From contig PDUO01000004.1 in assembly GCA_003008705.1 (NCBI GenBank), positions 1,302,001 to 1,366,000 on the forward strand: a stretch of 64,000 nt of DNA. Reading direction: 5' to 3'. Source of the DNA: Pezicula radicicola. Taxonomy: Eukaryota > Ascomycota > Leotiomycetes > Helotiales > Dermateaceae. Numbering within the stretch: the first letter of the stretch is position 1; every line of letters starts with the position of its first letter. Under the pieces are notes generated by a model that was not told the DNA's origin, made no database searches, and saw only the letters and a program-made list of their open reading frames with translations. Below, piece after piece: positions 47,224 through 60,300 of the stretch. The position numbers were made by a program, and so were the translations under genes.

Positions 47224-49596
47224 GGTGATTGGGATTCAAAGATCAAAACTGGGGAGAAGGTTAGAACGGTAAGAGAATGAAGATTGAGGTGACTATGAAA
47301 GTTTGACTCACCAGAAACTGAGCTTTTTCATGTGCTACACTCTCCTACTGTGGTGTGCTGTTGACCTCGATATGTTGACCTTCAGGTTGTTGCAAAATTG
47401 AAGGTGAGAAGGAGAACAACAGCTTTGTGACGGATGTTGTGGCTCTTCATCTCTGTGGATGCTTGAGATATAAAGGGAAGGAAGAGAAGGTAAAGCTTCT
47501 GTTGTTGAAATTAAGGTGTGGTGACTAGCGTGGTCGCCTCGCTTAATCTGAAAAGGCAAGAGCGAGCGAGGACATTTCGCAGGAGCCACTAGGTAGTTAA
47601 GGTTGGAACCTGGCACACACAGCCAAAAAAAAATTGGTAGGTGGAAGGCTTAAATTCCAAAGAGCTCTCTCCTCAAATGAGTACTGGGATGAAACCTTAC
47701 GAGGTTCCTGTACCTCCTGTGACTCCCGATCTCTCAACCCATTGACAATTGAGCTGTCTCAAAGACAAATTTCTCCGATCGAACTAGACCGTAACTATCA
47801 ACTACTAGTCGATCTCAGTTGATCTATAAGGCCTTACGATCATATAGGCTATCTATCATTTACAGGCCCCAATACGAGGAGGAAGGTAAAAGTTATGAAC
47901 ATGCTGGAACTGTATCCACTATGACAGGCGAAACAACCTGGCAGCAACCAGAACCGGTTGACAGTTACTTCTGAAGCTGTAACTCCATGAAGTCCATCCA
48001 TCTCTGTTCTCGGTCCTATGCTCTACACTTTTCATGTGCCTGGCTATAAATCAAGTTTGGCATGTTCTTATCTAGTTGAAAGGGTTCGCAGAAGCTACTA
48101 TTCTTCATTATCAAGGGATAATTTATTTGAATTCATCCCCTCCATGACCCTATGATATAATGGCAGAGATTGGGTAAGAAGAGATGATGTAATACACAGC
48201 TGAGGAAATAAGAATAAGGGGAGAGATTTTGGTCGCAGTATCAAAGTTTAGTCGAATGGCTGCAGGAGGTACTACAGAGCAGCTTTGTTTTGGCCTAAGA
48301 GTAGTCATTTAAACTTCAAAGAAACGGTCCGGCTCTCAGATTCTGAAATCCCAAACTCACCTTCAACTTCAACCTCCCATCAACCTCTCATCCTCGCTAG
48401 GATCCTAGCAAGGTAGCCAAAAAAAAATACCCCCTCAAAAAGACTAAGAAACTCCCATAATCAAGGTACAATACCTCTTCCCTCCCCCCAAAAATTCAAC
48501 AAAAAAGCAAAACTTGATCACAGATAACTCGCGGTCAAGTTATCTCACAAGAAACCCCTCTGATATGGGATTTTTCCCCGTATGTCTATTCACATTCGTA
48601 AGCGGGATTGGCGAACCATTAGTTACTATTCCTCCTCTTCAAACAGAATTTGTCCTGAACCACTAACCCTTAAGTGCATACGCCTTTTCTGTTTGTTGAA
48701 GGAAAAGTGCTTGTTTTGGTATTTGAAGGGGTTAGTTGGTTGGTGGGTTGGTATTTTACGTTGTTTACTTGCATAAGGTAGGTAGGTTATCTCTCAATGT
48801 TCACCATCCTATTCATTCTCACAGTGCCCATGTACTCAAAATTAAAACCCACAATAACAACACACCTACCTACCTACCTATGCATCGTCGTTGTAATCCT
48901 CCTTACCTACCTAGCCACGCATCTCCTCCACAAAAGCCAGTCAAGAAGTTCAAGGTTGGTTAGTCAAGCAAACCTCGTTAGCAGTATTGGAGTGGCTTGA
49001 TTTGATTCTTGGGAAGTACACTTCATTACAGGTGTTAGAGTCATCGCACTAGGGGAAAGGGCTCCAGAAGTAAAGGCACCCTAATAGAGCGAACACTCAC
49101 ACTACAGCTCTGTAGATTAAGCATTCTTCCTGCAATCATCCAAATTTTCATGTTTTAGCAACACTGCAATTAGGAAAGTATTTGAGGTGAGACCAGGTAC
49201 CCACATTCTTTTTAAATGGCATCGGTACGTTGTAATTTGGAAAGTCATTGCAAACTTGGGCCGACTTACATTTCTAACCAAAATTCTGAATGTGGGAAGC
49301 AAATGAACAGATAAAGTAGCGGATTGACCCACCCAAAAAAAGGCTCAACATAATGAATTCCTAAGCCGAAGATGGAAAGAAAAATTTCTAGTCTTCAACG
49401 GAGATCAAGCCCCTCGGGTCCTTTGGAGTAAATTCTTAATTTCTCGCAAGCAATGGACGCAGCGAATCCCACGGGTGCTGCAAAACTTTCTATCATTTCG
49501 CGCAAGCAAAAAAACTCCAGTTGCCTGACTATGTGCAGTCTTAATACTCTGTACAAAAAAAAAAGAGGGAAGCCGCCCGTTCTCTTCTAACACTGT
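47224..49596. other. Long gene-free stretch
   Basis: About 2.4 kb without a supported gene. An (ACCT)n-like CCTACCTACCTACCTA run lies at 48865-48881 and again near 48903. Poly-A runs at 47625-47632 and 48419-48427. The last part is the 3' flank of NDUFS7. Confidence 0.5.
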
Positions 49597-50538
49597 TTAC
49601 TTTCTGTACCACATTCTATTAAGAGCCCAAAGTCAGCAATGTTGACTCAAAACACAAGCCAATTGGATAGGAATTCAACTTGCCTTGTAATCTTTGTGTT
49701 TCTCATTTTCTTTTGAAGCTGGAAGATACCGTACATAAGAGCCTCAGAGGTAGGTGGACATCCAGGGACATATATATCGACCGGCACAATTCTATCACAA
49801 CCTCTAGTAACACTATAGCTATAGTGATAATAACCACCTCCATTTGCACAACTGCCCATAGAAACCACCCATCTTGGATCAGGCATCTGATCGTAAACCT
49901 GTCTCAATGCAGGAGCCATCTTGTTGGTGAGTGTACCAGCTACAATCATAACATCGGATTGACGAGGAGACGCTCTGAAAATTATACCAAGTCGATCTTG
50001 ATCATAACGAGGGGTCGAGAGATGCATCATTTCAACAGCGCAGCAGGCAAGTCCGAAGGTCATGGGCCAAAGGGAGCCTTGTCGTGCCCAATTGGCTACT
50101 TGATCGAGGGTTGTTCTGTGGACGAGAATTAGCTATGCTGTGCCTGAATCTCTCCCACAAGCCGATGATGCTCGAATGGCAGGCGCGCATCGAATTTCCA
50201 GCTATAACTGATCTGGAGACATACAACGCATATTGCATAACACCCTTCTTTCCTTCCTGGCTGGGCAATGGCACCTCGCGCCTGACCTTGCCTGTCACAC
50301 TCATCGGTGGTGGCGTACCCGGGTTACCGGGCACATTATGTGGTGTTAGGCCTGGATTCGCAGATTTTGAAGTCGAAGACGAGATAGCAGCAGCGGCGCG
50401 GATAGGGAGGAAAGAGGCTGTTGGCTTGGCTGTAAATGTTTCCAAGGATTAGCTTGTGTGGTAGCAAGGGAGCTTGGGAGCTGGCGTGGGCATACCTCGC
50501 AGCGCCAGCGCAGTTGCTGATCTTGTAGAAGACAACAT
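49597..50538 (-). CDS. Complex I 20-kDa subunit (NDUFS7/PSST)
   Basis: Four exons (50538-50496, 50429-50225, 50115-49684, 49615-49597) give 232 aa. This subunit carries iron-sulfur cluster N2, the last electron carrier before ubiquinone. All four ligand cysteines are seen: tandem Cys in [13 protein letters not shown], one in [16 protein letters not shown] and one in [11 protein letters not shown]. An N-terminal mitochondrial presequence ([20 protein letters not shown]) is split by the first intron. The third intron (49683-49616, 68 nt) has a GCAAGT donor, a GC-AG intron. It is needed to replace an unlikely tail with the conserved C-terminus NTKITRMWYRK. The second intron gives [26 protein letters not shown] box (50708-50712) about 170 bp upstream fits respiratory gene control. 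Confidence 0.96.
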
Positions 50539-51038
50539 CCTGCCAATTGATGGTTGACAAGAGAGAAAGGAAAAGGGCGTTGGAGTGGAGAGGGTTCCGT
50601 GGGGTTCGAGTCAAGACGTCGTTGATGTTCGCGCACCAGGCGGATAGGTAAGGTCCTTAAGGTATTTGGGCAACCCGAATTTAGAGCCCCACTTCTATTC
50701 CCCTAAACCAATCAGCGCAAAGGCTTTGGCAACCTGTTCGCCACGAAGGGCACATAGAGTATCATAGTAAATGGAGATTCATTATTTAATAGCATTATAT
50801 TTTGTATTCGTATTTGATAGCAAGCATTAAAGCAATACTGCATGTATTTACGGAAGTTATGTACTCGAACAGAATCAGGAAGTCTATCACAAGAACGCTT
50901 TTTAACGCCGAAAAGCAAACAGAGCCCCATTACCAGCTTCCCCATCCAGTCTAGAAGGCCACCTCAATCCCACATCGTAAACTCATAATGCCGTCGCATT
51001 ACATTGAACCAAAAGGATGGCATCTACATTTCAAACTC
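50539..51038. other. Intergenic between NDUFS7 and PCT1
   Basis: 500 bp. Contains CCAATCAG at 50708-50715 (candidate HAP/NF-Y site for NDUFS7) and the 3' flank of PCT1. Confidence 0.5.
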
Positions 51039-52609
51039 TCAAACACCCGACTTCTTCGAGTTCTCATCAATCATGGCGTTGATCTGCTCTTCCACATCAT
51101 GCTCAACCTTCTTGGGGTCTGCCTCCTCGTCCTTAGAGTCTAAGGTTTTGCCACTTCTACCTCGAGGAGGTGACCTCTCATCGCTATCTTCTTCACTACT
51201 ATCGCTTCCTTGCAGGCTGTCCCGGTTGGTCTGGCGACTTCTAGTCATCTATACATCTCGTCAGTAATACTACATGAAAGGGGCACCTTTCGAACTCCTT
51301 ACCCATGAACGAACACCCCCAATCAGACCCAAACTGTAACCAGTGGCAAAATCACTACCAGGACCAGGGCTATCTGCCCTCGGAATCTCAAGACGGCGAC
51401 TGAGATGTGATAGAGCAGAGGGACTTGTCAAAGACCCGCCGGCTTTGTTAGTCTCATCGAAGCTGTTCATTCTAGCTGGGCTTCCCGGGCGACTGGCCTG
51501 CCAGAATTGTCGGAGCTCTTTGCCTAATTCCTGGCCAGTTGTGGTCCAGTTTGAGCGAATGGCTTCTCTCATCTCTGATACATGGCGCTTGAGGTCAAGC
51601 TCGTTCTTCTTGAGCCATGACACGTTTAACTCTTGGCGAGAAGTACCACGCTTGAATTGACGTGCGATGTATTTTTCGTAATCGCGGACAATCCTGAAAT
51701 ACTTATTAGCTATTTTTGGTAGGTCCTCTGGGGTGTATGGCATACTTAGTGATGATTCCAGTGGTACTAACACCTTCAGTTCTTTGGGTGACCAAGAACT
51801 TGCCGGCTTCCTTAATTGGCTTGTAGATATCATCGCCTTCATCAGCTCCATATGGAAGGTCATCGTGTGCAACATAGTCGATTTTATGCTCTGCAAGAAA
51901 TTCAGGCGTGACAATCCAAGGGCAGTCTTCGAAGACCTCATCAACCCATTTACAATGTCGCACAGTCTCGGCTCGCTCTTGTCCAGACAATACCGTAAGT
52001 CCTTTCCGCTTGTGAGTCTCCTTGTCTCCTGTTACGCCGACCATTAAATATACGTCGGGGAATGCCTTTTTAGCTTGCTCGAGTTGGCGCATGTGGCTTT
52101 TGAGATTGTGTCAGCCAGAAGAGCTTCAAAATGAGCTGCAGATGAACTTACCCAAGATGGAACAGATCAAAGACTCCATCAGCATAGATTCGAACCGTCC
52201 TTCCAGTTGGGGGAGGGTTTGTCTTATAGCCAACAGGATCTGTCAACTTTCCAACGGGTGGAGGTGCCATAGCCTTGGTCTTCTCATCAATCTCGTCCTC
52301 CTTCGCAGAGCCCTTTCGTCCTTTGCGCCCGACGCGATTTGCTATATCTGTGCTTCCTTCTGTAGTATCAGATGGCTCTCCTGGATCCTGGCCGCCGCCA
52401 TTAGGAATCTTCTCGTTATGTGTGGCCGACCGCAGACGTTTTGCTGGAGACCGGCCAGATTCAGCTGCTGTTGACTCTCCTTCTTCGCCGGAAGCGTCGC
52501 GAGATGAAGGTTGCAATTGATCGATAGATTGGGTCTTCTTCATAGATGTTGGAATTGTTGAGGTCCGTTTCCGCTTTCCTGCGCTCCCTGCTGATGATGG
52601 CGAGGACAT
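51039..52609 (-). CDS. PCT1: Choline-phosphate cytidylyltransferase
   Basis: Four exons (52609-52152, 52096-51746, 51693-51303, 51248-51039) give 469 aa. It makes CDP-choline from CTP and phosphocholine, the rate-limiting step of the Kennedy route to phosphatidylcholine. The N-terminal 130 residues are disordered with a nuclear-localisation-like GKRKR. The catalytic domain has [20 protein letters not shown]; the HxGH motif (HLGH) is assembled across intron 1. Also seen are [24 protein letters not shown] and [11 protein letters not shown], the CTP-binding signature. A helical, basic region follows ([20 protein letters not shown]), likely the membrane-responsive domain, then a Ser/Pro-rich and acidic tail ([16 protein letters not shown]) that is a probable phosphorylation region. 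Confidence 0.96.
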
Positions 52610-53819
52610 TATGGTAGATATACGGAACGCGAGAGCTGTTTTGAGCGGCGAGATTCAATCAAACTAGATAGGGATTGTAGCAGCAAGCTTCAAGGGGACT
52701 TGGCTTCTGGTGATAATTAGGTAGGACAAGATAACAGATTCCACGTTTGGCCACTTATTCGAGCGCGTCACAAAGGGAGGATGATGACGGATTCTTGGTG
52801 AAAAGGCTATTGGAGGATCGATGATACCTCTTGAGAATATAATACGAGTGTTCTGAAGAGGAAAGAGAAGATGGCCAGAAGAAACGGGAAGGGCCTTGAT
52901 TGAGTTTAATTGTAGGTCCTGCGTAGGTAGGTTCGTCGGTGTGATCCAGCAATTGACACGCTTAGAGGTGATGATCCCTAACAGGGTTCACACTGAACCG
53001 AAGGACCTTCGTCATCGAAGCGAGCGCGATCATGTGATGAGTGCCTCCCTGAAAGTCAGATCTGAATCCTGGCGAGGCTGAAGGGAAGAGGCGAGAGGCG
53101 AGAGGTGAGAGAGAGGCGAGACGCACAGCGCATCTGTCATCGAGCATGAGTGGCGATAGAGTTAAGAGTATTACTTGGTCCAGTACAGTCCAGCTCTCGA
53201 AGTAGTGTGGCAGAAGTGTTGCTAACTTGCTCTCATGACTTGCCCAGCAACCAATTACTTGCACTCGCTGATTTACTGTACAGTATTATGTACAGTATTA
53301 CATTCCTTCAGATTGCAGTTTATGATTGGGTAGGCCAGGCTTTCTTCATTGGCAGTTCTCAGTACAATGCAATATCGGGCCTTATCTAGCAACCTTCCTC
53401 TCCCGTGCCGTCCTGTGTGAGATCTGTAATGCAAAAGGAAAAGAGATGTGAACTTGAACAAACACGCTGCATAGTGACCATCGCAACTGAGGAAAATGAG
53501 AAGAGACAAAGAACCGCCAGAAAAGAAGTGTTGGCTGTTGGCTAGGCCCGAACCGCCCTCCCACGCTCACAACAACGCCCGTCATTCTTTCAGTCTCGTG
53601 GAGCATCTCAGCCAAAAGCAATAGCTGAAAGATGCTCTTCAGGTCTTGCCATAAAAACAAACACCCTGCAACCTCTAATCCAGGCTTAGGTGCAAACAGA
53701 CACCTGTCTAAAACGACGTGTCTCTGGTAAACGTCCATTCGTGAATATAATCCAGTACCCTGTACTTGTGCGAACACTTTCCAAGCATAGACCAAGATTT
53801 ATCTCATATAAACATGTAC
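52610..53819. other. Intergenic between PCT1 and the PP2C gene
   Basis: 1.2 kb. A GAGAGGCGAGAGGTGAGAGA purine repeat lies at 53092-53118, and a TACAGTATTATGTACAGTATTA direct repeat at 53277-53300. The ORF at 53382-53795 (minus) shows no domain and is not called. Confidence 0.5.
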
Positions 53820-55642
53820 TTAAGTGGTCTTTGTATCAGAGGTTGATTTCTCTGTTTTCTTGTCTGCCGATTCGTTTGGGTTGGAAGGCTCATTGCTCAA
53901 CTTTTCAGGGAGGGTAACCGTTGGCTTTAGGCCCTTTCGAACTTGGCTATCAAGATCTTTATCTTCCTCGCTGTGGTCAAACATCTCCGTGTCGTCAGAA
54001 TCTGTCAAGACTTCAGTACCATCTCCAAGAAGAATGATTCTGCCTCTTTGATTACTGCCAAAATTCTTTGATTTCTGATTAACATCAATGTCGTAGCCAC
54101 TGTCGCTGTCATCAAAATTATGATGAACCCCCGGTCCACGGAATTCAGCTGTTACTCAGGTTAGTTATCAAGTCGTCGTGTGCGTATCTTCAATGGGTAA
54201 CTTGCCATACTCTGGAGGGGCGCATGGCCCGTCACCGTTTGCGACACGCTTCGCAACCTCGTCATACCACTGCTCCTTGGTCTTTCCACGCAAGAGGCCA
54301 ACTACAATCATAGTCATGTTATCACATCCGACTCCACCGGTCTCCGAGTTCGAGGCAAGACAGTTATCCATCATGTTCTCACAGATCTTCGAAAGTTCCT
54401 GTTTGGCAGCAATACCACGACGAACAAACTCGATCACAGCTTGAGAAGACTGGCAATCCCAGATACCTGTAGTACGTGTCAGTTGCTAGGCTTCGTCCCG
54501 GAATGTCCACCTTTCTTTACTTACCATCACAAGCCACAACTAGGAACTCATCATCATCAGTGATCTGGTGCACCGTCACGTCAGGGTAGGCCGTAACAAT
54601 CTGCTGCTCGGGGGCAAGCTCAGCGCTCTTCTTAAACTCAAAATCACCAATGGCTCTTGACAATGCAAGGTTTCCGTTCACACGTCCAAAGTCGACAAAC
54701 CCTCCTGCAGCGGTGATACGAGCTTTCTCCCCTGTCCCAAAGAATCAGTACCACATTCATTTTACACAAGTTCTACAACAAATTACCTTCGTTTTGTGGC
54801 TTGTGGTCAAATGAGAGAGGCTTGGCCCGACCCTTGACACCAAGAACACTTCGAGAATCACCAGCATTACCCTGAGGGAGTCAGTACGTCAGTACCAACA
54901 CTCTTTACATCTGGAGACCTGACTTACGACAAAGATCTCCTTTGAGGAAATGATGGCCACGGAAGCGGTGCAACCAGAGACCTCCTCTTCGTACCGAGGA
55001 TCTGTATTTCACAGGTCAGCGTACCAGCCCCCCAAACACAGAATTCAGCATGCTGACCACTGAGGATTGCCCGGTCCGTCGCCAAAAAGCCGTCCTTCAA
55101 TGCTTGCTCGTTGTCACCCTTCTTGAAAGCCTCCTGCTTCGAAATGATCTGGTGTATATTCTCGCCAGCGAATATGGCAACCTTGTCTCCTCCATGTCCA
55201 TCGTACACACCAAAGAACGACAATCTCTCATCAGGCCCCTTTGCCTTCGCTGGCTTGCCATCGTCGGTCTGTAGGTCAAGGATAGCCGCATGTGCATCTT
55301 CCATACTTATACGCCATCCTTGCATAGAGGATACACCAAAGATTAACCGCTCATCACCACCGCTGGCGGAAGTCTAACAAAGAAGGCTCGTCAGCAATCT
55401 CGAAGCGCCTATAACACCAGGATGGTGCATGGAGTATTATTCCTGTTCCATCTCAGTCCGAGCAGCATGCTATCAAGCAATGGACTGGTTTGGATATGGG
55501 CGCGCACACATCCTTCTCAACGTTTGAACAATGAAAATCCAGTGCGCCACTATTGCAAATCTCCTACGGCCGCAACTCAGCATCGACAGTTGGGAATTGC
55601 ACACACCTTCTCGACAACCGGTTCTGACAGAGTCTGACCCAT
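53820..55642 (-). CDS. PP2C-type Ser/Thr phosphatase, Ptc2/Ptc3-like
   Basis: Seven exons (55642-55607, 55373-55058, 55001-54928, 54871-54787, 54731-54525, 54466-54206, 54148-53820) give 435 aa. It starts [12 protein letters not shown], where a Gly-2 myristoylation site is possible. Metal-binding motifs are visible: [49 protein letters not shown] and [13 protein letters not shown]. Ptc2/3 enzymes turn off HOG MAP kinase and DNA-damage checkpoint signalling in yeast. Intron 6 (54205-54149, 57 nt) is GC-AG with a GCAAGT donor. It alone joins CAPPEYA to [19 protein letters not shown], the tail found in filamentous fungi. Without it the frame stops at HTTT. The C-terminal 110 residues are acidic and Ser/Thr-rich. 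Confidence 0.93.
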
Positions 55643-57394
55643 CTTGACAATCGATCTGGGCTACCTGTCAGTACACTGTACCGATCAGCCTTAGACCGGG
55701 ATTTTTGATTTCGAAAGACTGCGCAATATCCTGAAGTGCGGGGTTGCGGTCGCGTATCGGAGGGTATGTAGGGTGAAGTAAAGACTATCTGCGCATCTGC
55801 ATCAGGTATTTAGTGAATGAAAAAGAGAATTTAGGAGTGTTGGAGGGAGGAGAGTCGCGTGCTGAGCGTGGGTGGTGGGAGAATGACGAGGATTCAAGCA
55901 AGAGAGAGATGAGAAGGCGGCCTGGCGTTCAGCTGCTTGGGGTTTAGCGGTTGTCGGTTGTGGAGGGAACTTCTCAATTAAGGGCGGCGAGGGGCAGCAG
56001 ATGAGCCGATAAGTAGGAGTATCTGAGGCCTCAACTACTGGTGAGGCAAAGGAGGTAGGGGTGGGTGTTCTGGACTGCCTACTACTACTCTACAGTACTA
56101 CCCACGCTACAAGTACTGTACTTTTGTACAAGTAGTACCTTAATGATTCGACCTTAAGACCGGGTGAATAATATGCGAAATTTTCACTCGGTCAGGTAGC
56201 ACGAAAAAGTACGTACCATAAAGGTCACTCAGCATCACGTTGAGCTGCACTGCACTGCGCCACGGCATTCCTGCGAAACAGACCCCGATATAGAGCTTTA
56301 TCAGATTGTGCGGTCTGCTGAAAAGTGATACTGTACAGCCATGTGGACCCTGATTTTTGAGTCCTTGAAAGCCGCTCGCTTTCTGCCGTTGAAATTCTGA
56401 CCTGGCTATACGAGTACGGAACTCTGCCCTTATTCACATCCTTACTTTAATTATTACTGTAAACGTTCCCTACCTTATGGCTTGATCGTGGCGCTGAGGC
56501 GTTGCAACTGGCGAGGGCAATGCGTCACTGAAGGTCAAGGCCATCCTTGCAGTCTATCAAAGCTCAGATACTTGAAGTATCCGGGGAAGCTGAGAACAGA
56601 CATCATGCCAGCAGCTGCAAGATAGATGACGATAAAGTATGCTCTGTGATACACAACTGGCTACGAGTCGGTTGACCGCCCTCTGTTCTCCTGTCAATAG
56701 AAATTCTCAAAAAGCGACAAAACCAACCGTTGACATCTGCAATCCACGCCCAAGAGATTCTAGGTTATGCTGATACCTTCGTACATTAGTGACTGTTACA
56801 CAATCGTCCTGTGCATTGTGATGTACGCTGTCTCCTGGTCAAGGATCCACCAACTCGGAGATTCCACGCATTGCATATGTATTCCTCATTACGGCGGTAT
56901 TCATAAAAGTCCGAATCCCATGTGGTGGTATATTGGTGATCGTGGTGATCGTACGTACTCTATTGAACCAGTATTTTTTAAAACAATGGTTTGCCTCGAG
57001 CAGGACGTTGACTTTGGATTGTTGTATCAGAGACTAGATATACATAAATGATTTGGTGCTTGTTTGAAAAATGCCACGGGCTTAATTCATCCTCAATTTA
57101 CTAAGACAATAATCACTCAAGCGCCATAGAAGACTTAGTTTGAAATTACTGCAATGTCTTCGTCTCTTATGCTCGACTTCAAACCTTTAGCTTTAAATCC
57201 CCAATTACTTCATAGAGATTAGATTGAATTATACTCGTTTCAATACCAGACTCTTGTTGTCTACTAATAGCAATACAAATTTATTAATCTAATATGTTTG
57301 CAATGCAACCACCATCTACTAATATCAAAAACTCCTTTAGCTATGCCTAATTACCAACCAAGTATTATCACTAATTTATAGACAGTATGCACCA
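55643..57394. other. Gene-free stretch upstream of the PP2C gene
   Basis: 1.75 kb; 55700-56200 is probably a long 5' region (G/A-rich). TACTACTACTCTACAGTACTACC and further TACAAGTACTGTAC words form a small palindromic cluster at 56077-56130. 56770-57390 is AT-rich. No gene is seen. Confidence 0.5.
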
Positions 57395-60300
57395 TCAAAT
57401 ATACGCCGCATAATCCTCCTGATCAATATTACCCATGGAATGAGAGGCATTATGAGAAGCACCCCTCTTGCCTTTTGTATCCACACTGATAGGCCTCCTT
57501 TCCTACATTCAGAAAGTCCAAGTTAGCTTACTTATTCTATATATATCGGGAGTAAATTAAATATGATTCGGGAGCAATGACTAATCGACTCGAAAGGGGT
57601 AATTTTGCTCCGCAAAATTGGGTACGTACAGGTCCTGGCATCAGTCGTGTGTTCGATACAATCTCTGACATCCTCCCCGAATCGCTACTCGGCTCTAGTA
57701 ACTGTGCTTTGTCAGGTGCAGCTGCTGCCTCGGCTAGCTCGACATGTGGTGAATCGTCTGGGGCATATTCGATGATATTCCCTTTGCTGTCTCGACGTGG
57801 AGAAGGCTGACTTTCCCAGCCACTTCCATCAGAATAGTCCTCGGGTAGATAGTCCTCCCATTCAACACCATGTGTTTCAACGACTTGACCTTCTCCTTCC
57901 CTGCTTCCTGGATTGTCCTGATCTTCTGTATATGCTGACTCGAAACGGCTATCTTTTGATGTGCCTGACTGCATACTGTTCTGTGTTCTCGTTCGATCCA
58001 TGTGGGTTTGGATAAATGATTTGAGTCTGTCGGTACCTTCTCGCGCGGAGCCATATGAAATTCCAAAAGAATCTCGCTGGGTACTCTGTCTTCTCAGACT
58101 ATGCATAATAGACTGTTCCAGGTCTTTTTGACTAGCCATCGCAGATTCCTCGGGTACAGTTGGGGAATCGGCGTACAGAAACTCCTTCAAGGGCTTTGAA
58201 GACTTCCTAGAGGCTCGTCTAGAGCCTCTACCGCCAAAGAATGGAGAAGCTCCCACTGTTCGCCTACTAAGAGGCCGTGAAGTAACACTGCTTTCTGAAT
58301 ATATAACCGATGGTGGGATTTTGGGACTTTTTGGGACTGGTCGGATTCCCATGTATCGCGAGTCTCCCGTATATGGCGCATCTGTAGATTCGGTAAAGTT
58401 GCTTGCTATACTATATCGTCCTTGTTCTCTTTCCTCGATCGTATTTACTGTCTGCCAGCCTGTGGAATCTCTAGCAAACGCAGGGTCTGGGGCACTAGAA
58501 GATTCGGATATTGATGGCCGCTCTTGACCGTGGCCTACACTCCTCCTTTTTGCAAGACCTCCCAGGGCCGGTGGCATTGTGTCTCGTACTCCATGCCCAA
58601 TGCCACACCTGCGTATATCCGAAGACGTAATTAATCTGGAATATCGTTTTGTCGGATCAACTTTAGGTACCTCACGCCTAGGCCCTGTAGGAATGTATGC
58701 AAATTCAGGAGTGTGTTGCATACTAGAATTATTGGAAAGCACTGAGAAATTGTCTAACGGTGTGGATGAGAAACTACTATCCGCCAAATTCAATATAGAC
58801 GCTCCGGTTGATGGACGTAACGAAAGATTGCTGTCTTTCAAATGTCGGTCCGATGATCCTCCACGAGTTGGCCGTCTTGTATGGCCCTTCCTTGAGTAAT
58901 TCGAATAGTTACGACTTAGGCTATAGTTATGACTTGAGCTGAGTCTATTGGAAGAACTTGTTCCGGAGCCTATCCTTGGATAGGCGCCATCTTGGTTTGC
59001 AGATCCTTGCGTAGATCTCCGAGAATCATCAGTCCTAGACAAAGCATTTTCCGAATATGGCCGAGTCCTGTTTTCTGAGCTCTGCGAGTCTCTTATTGTA
59101 GAAATGCGTGCTCCAGACATGGCTGATATCGTTTGCGATCGCTGTACGCTACCATCCGCGTTTCTTTTGACACCACCTATCGGCGAGTTCGTGTAACCCT
59201 TCGAATTTCTATCCACTAGGAATTTATTTGTATTTAGGTGTAACTTCGTAGGTTCTCTCATGCTAGAGGGCGCTGCAGCTATTGAATCACGAGCTTCAAC
59301 GGGGCGCGAAATCTCCTTTGACGGACTGTCGGGGCACTGTTTTGCCTTTCGTCTCCGACAACAGAGGAAAATGCACACCAGCAATGTAATAAATACAAAG
59401 GCTGTTGGTACCACAATAGCGGCAATCTGTCCATTAGATAGACCTCTGTGGCCCGCTACATTCGTGGCGCTTCTGCTAGGTGTAGCTGATGCATTGCTTG
59501 GTGTGGACGACGTAGACGAGGGCAGTATGGCCCCAGCGATGATTGCCAGTTCAAACGATTGTGAAGCGGAGTTTCGAAATGTCTTTGAAATTGCGTTCAG
59601 GGTGATAGTGATATTCGAAGGCTCAATTGTTGACGGTACCTGGCCATGAAGGGTAAAATTTTGGGAATCAAATGCCAGCCAGGGTGTTTGGGGTGAGATC
59701 TGGGCTGTCATTTCTACATCCGAGCTGTTTTTTAAGTACAAGCCGAAACTGTACGAGAAGTCTTCGCCAATCGTCACATTAATTCCCCTTATTTCCTTGC
59801 TGAATATAGCCGTTTCAATATCAAGATATACCGTGGCGTTCGCAATATCTCCGTAGATGTCAGTTGCAATGACAGTGATGTTTTCGGGGACAGTATCAGC
59901 CGGTGGAGTTCCGGTGAGTTCCAGGGTTGAGTTGTTGAAAATCAGCCACGATGGCGTCTTAGCAGTGATGGAACTCAGACTGGAAGCATTAGCTGATGTA
60001 CCATCTAATTGTAGGTTGTTCGCAAGTCCTGTGAAATTGAAAGCAACTCCTGCTGTGGCATTGGTCTGCATTTCTTGTTTGCTAAATGCAAATAGATGAA
60101 CCCCCACCTCAATCTCGAAGGTTACAGATGTGCCAGAAAATCCCTGAACATCGGAGGCAATGAGTCTGAAGCCAAAAGTCTGTGGTGGTTGTATGAGAGA
60201 CTGGTAGTCTGGGGTTCGCCCGGCGAAAGACAAGGATTCGCTGTCAAACGTCACCCATGAGGGTAGAGGGGTGTAGTTAAGTGATACAGCATAATAGCTG

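Noticed and set aside
53382..53795. Minus-strand 137-aa ORF
   Set aside because: Low-quality sequence, no domain, lies in the 3' flank of the PP2C gene.
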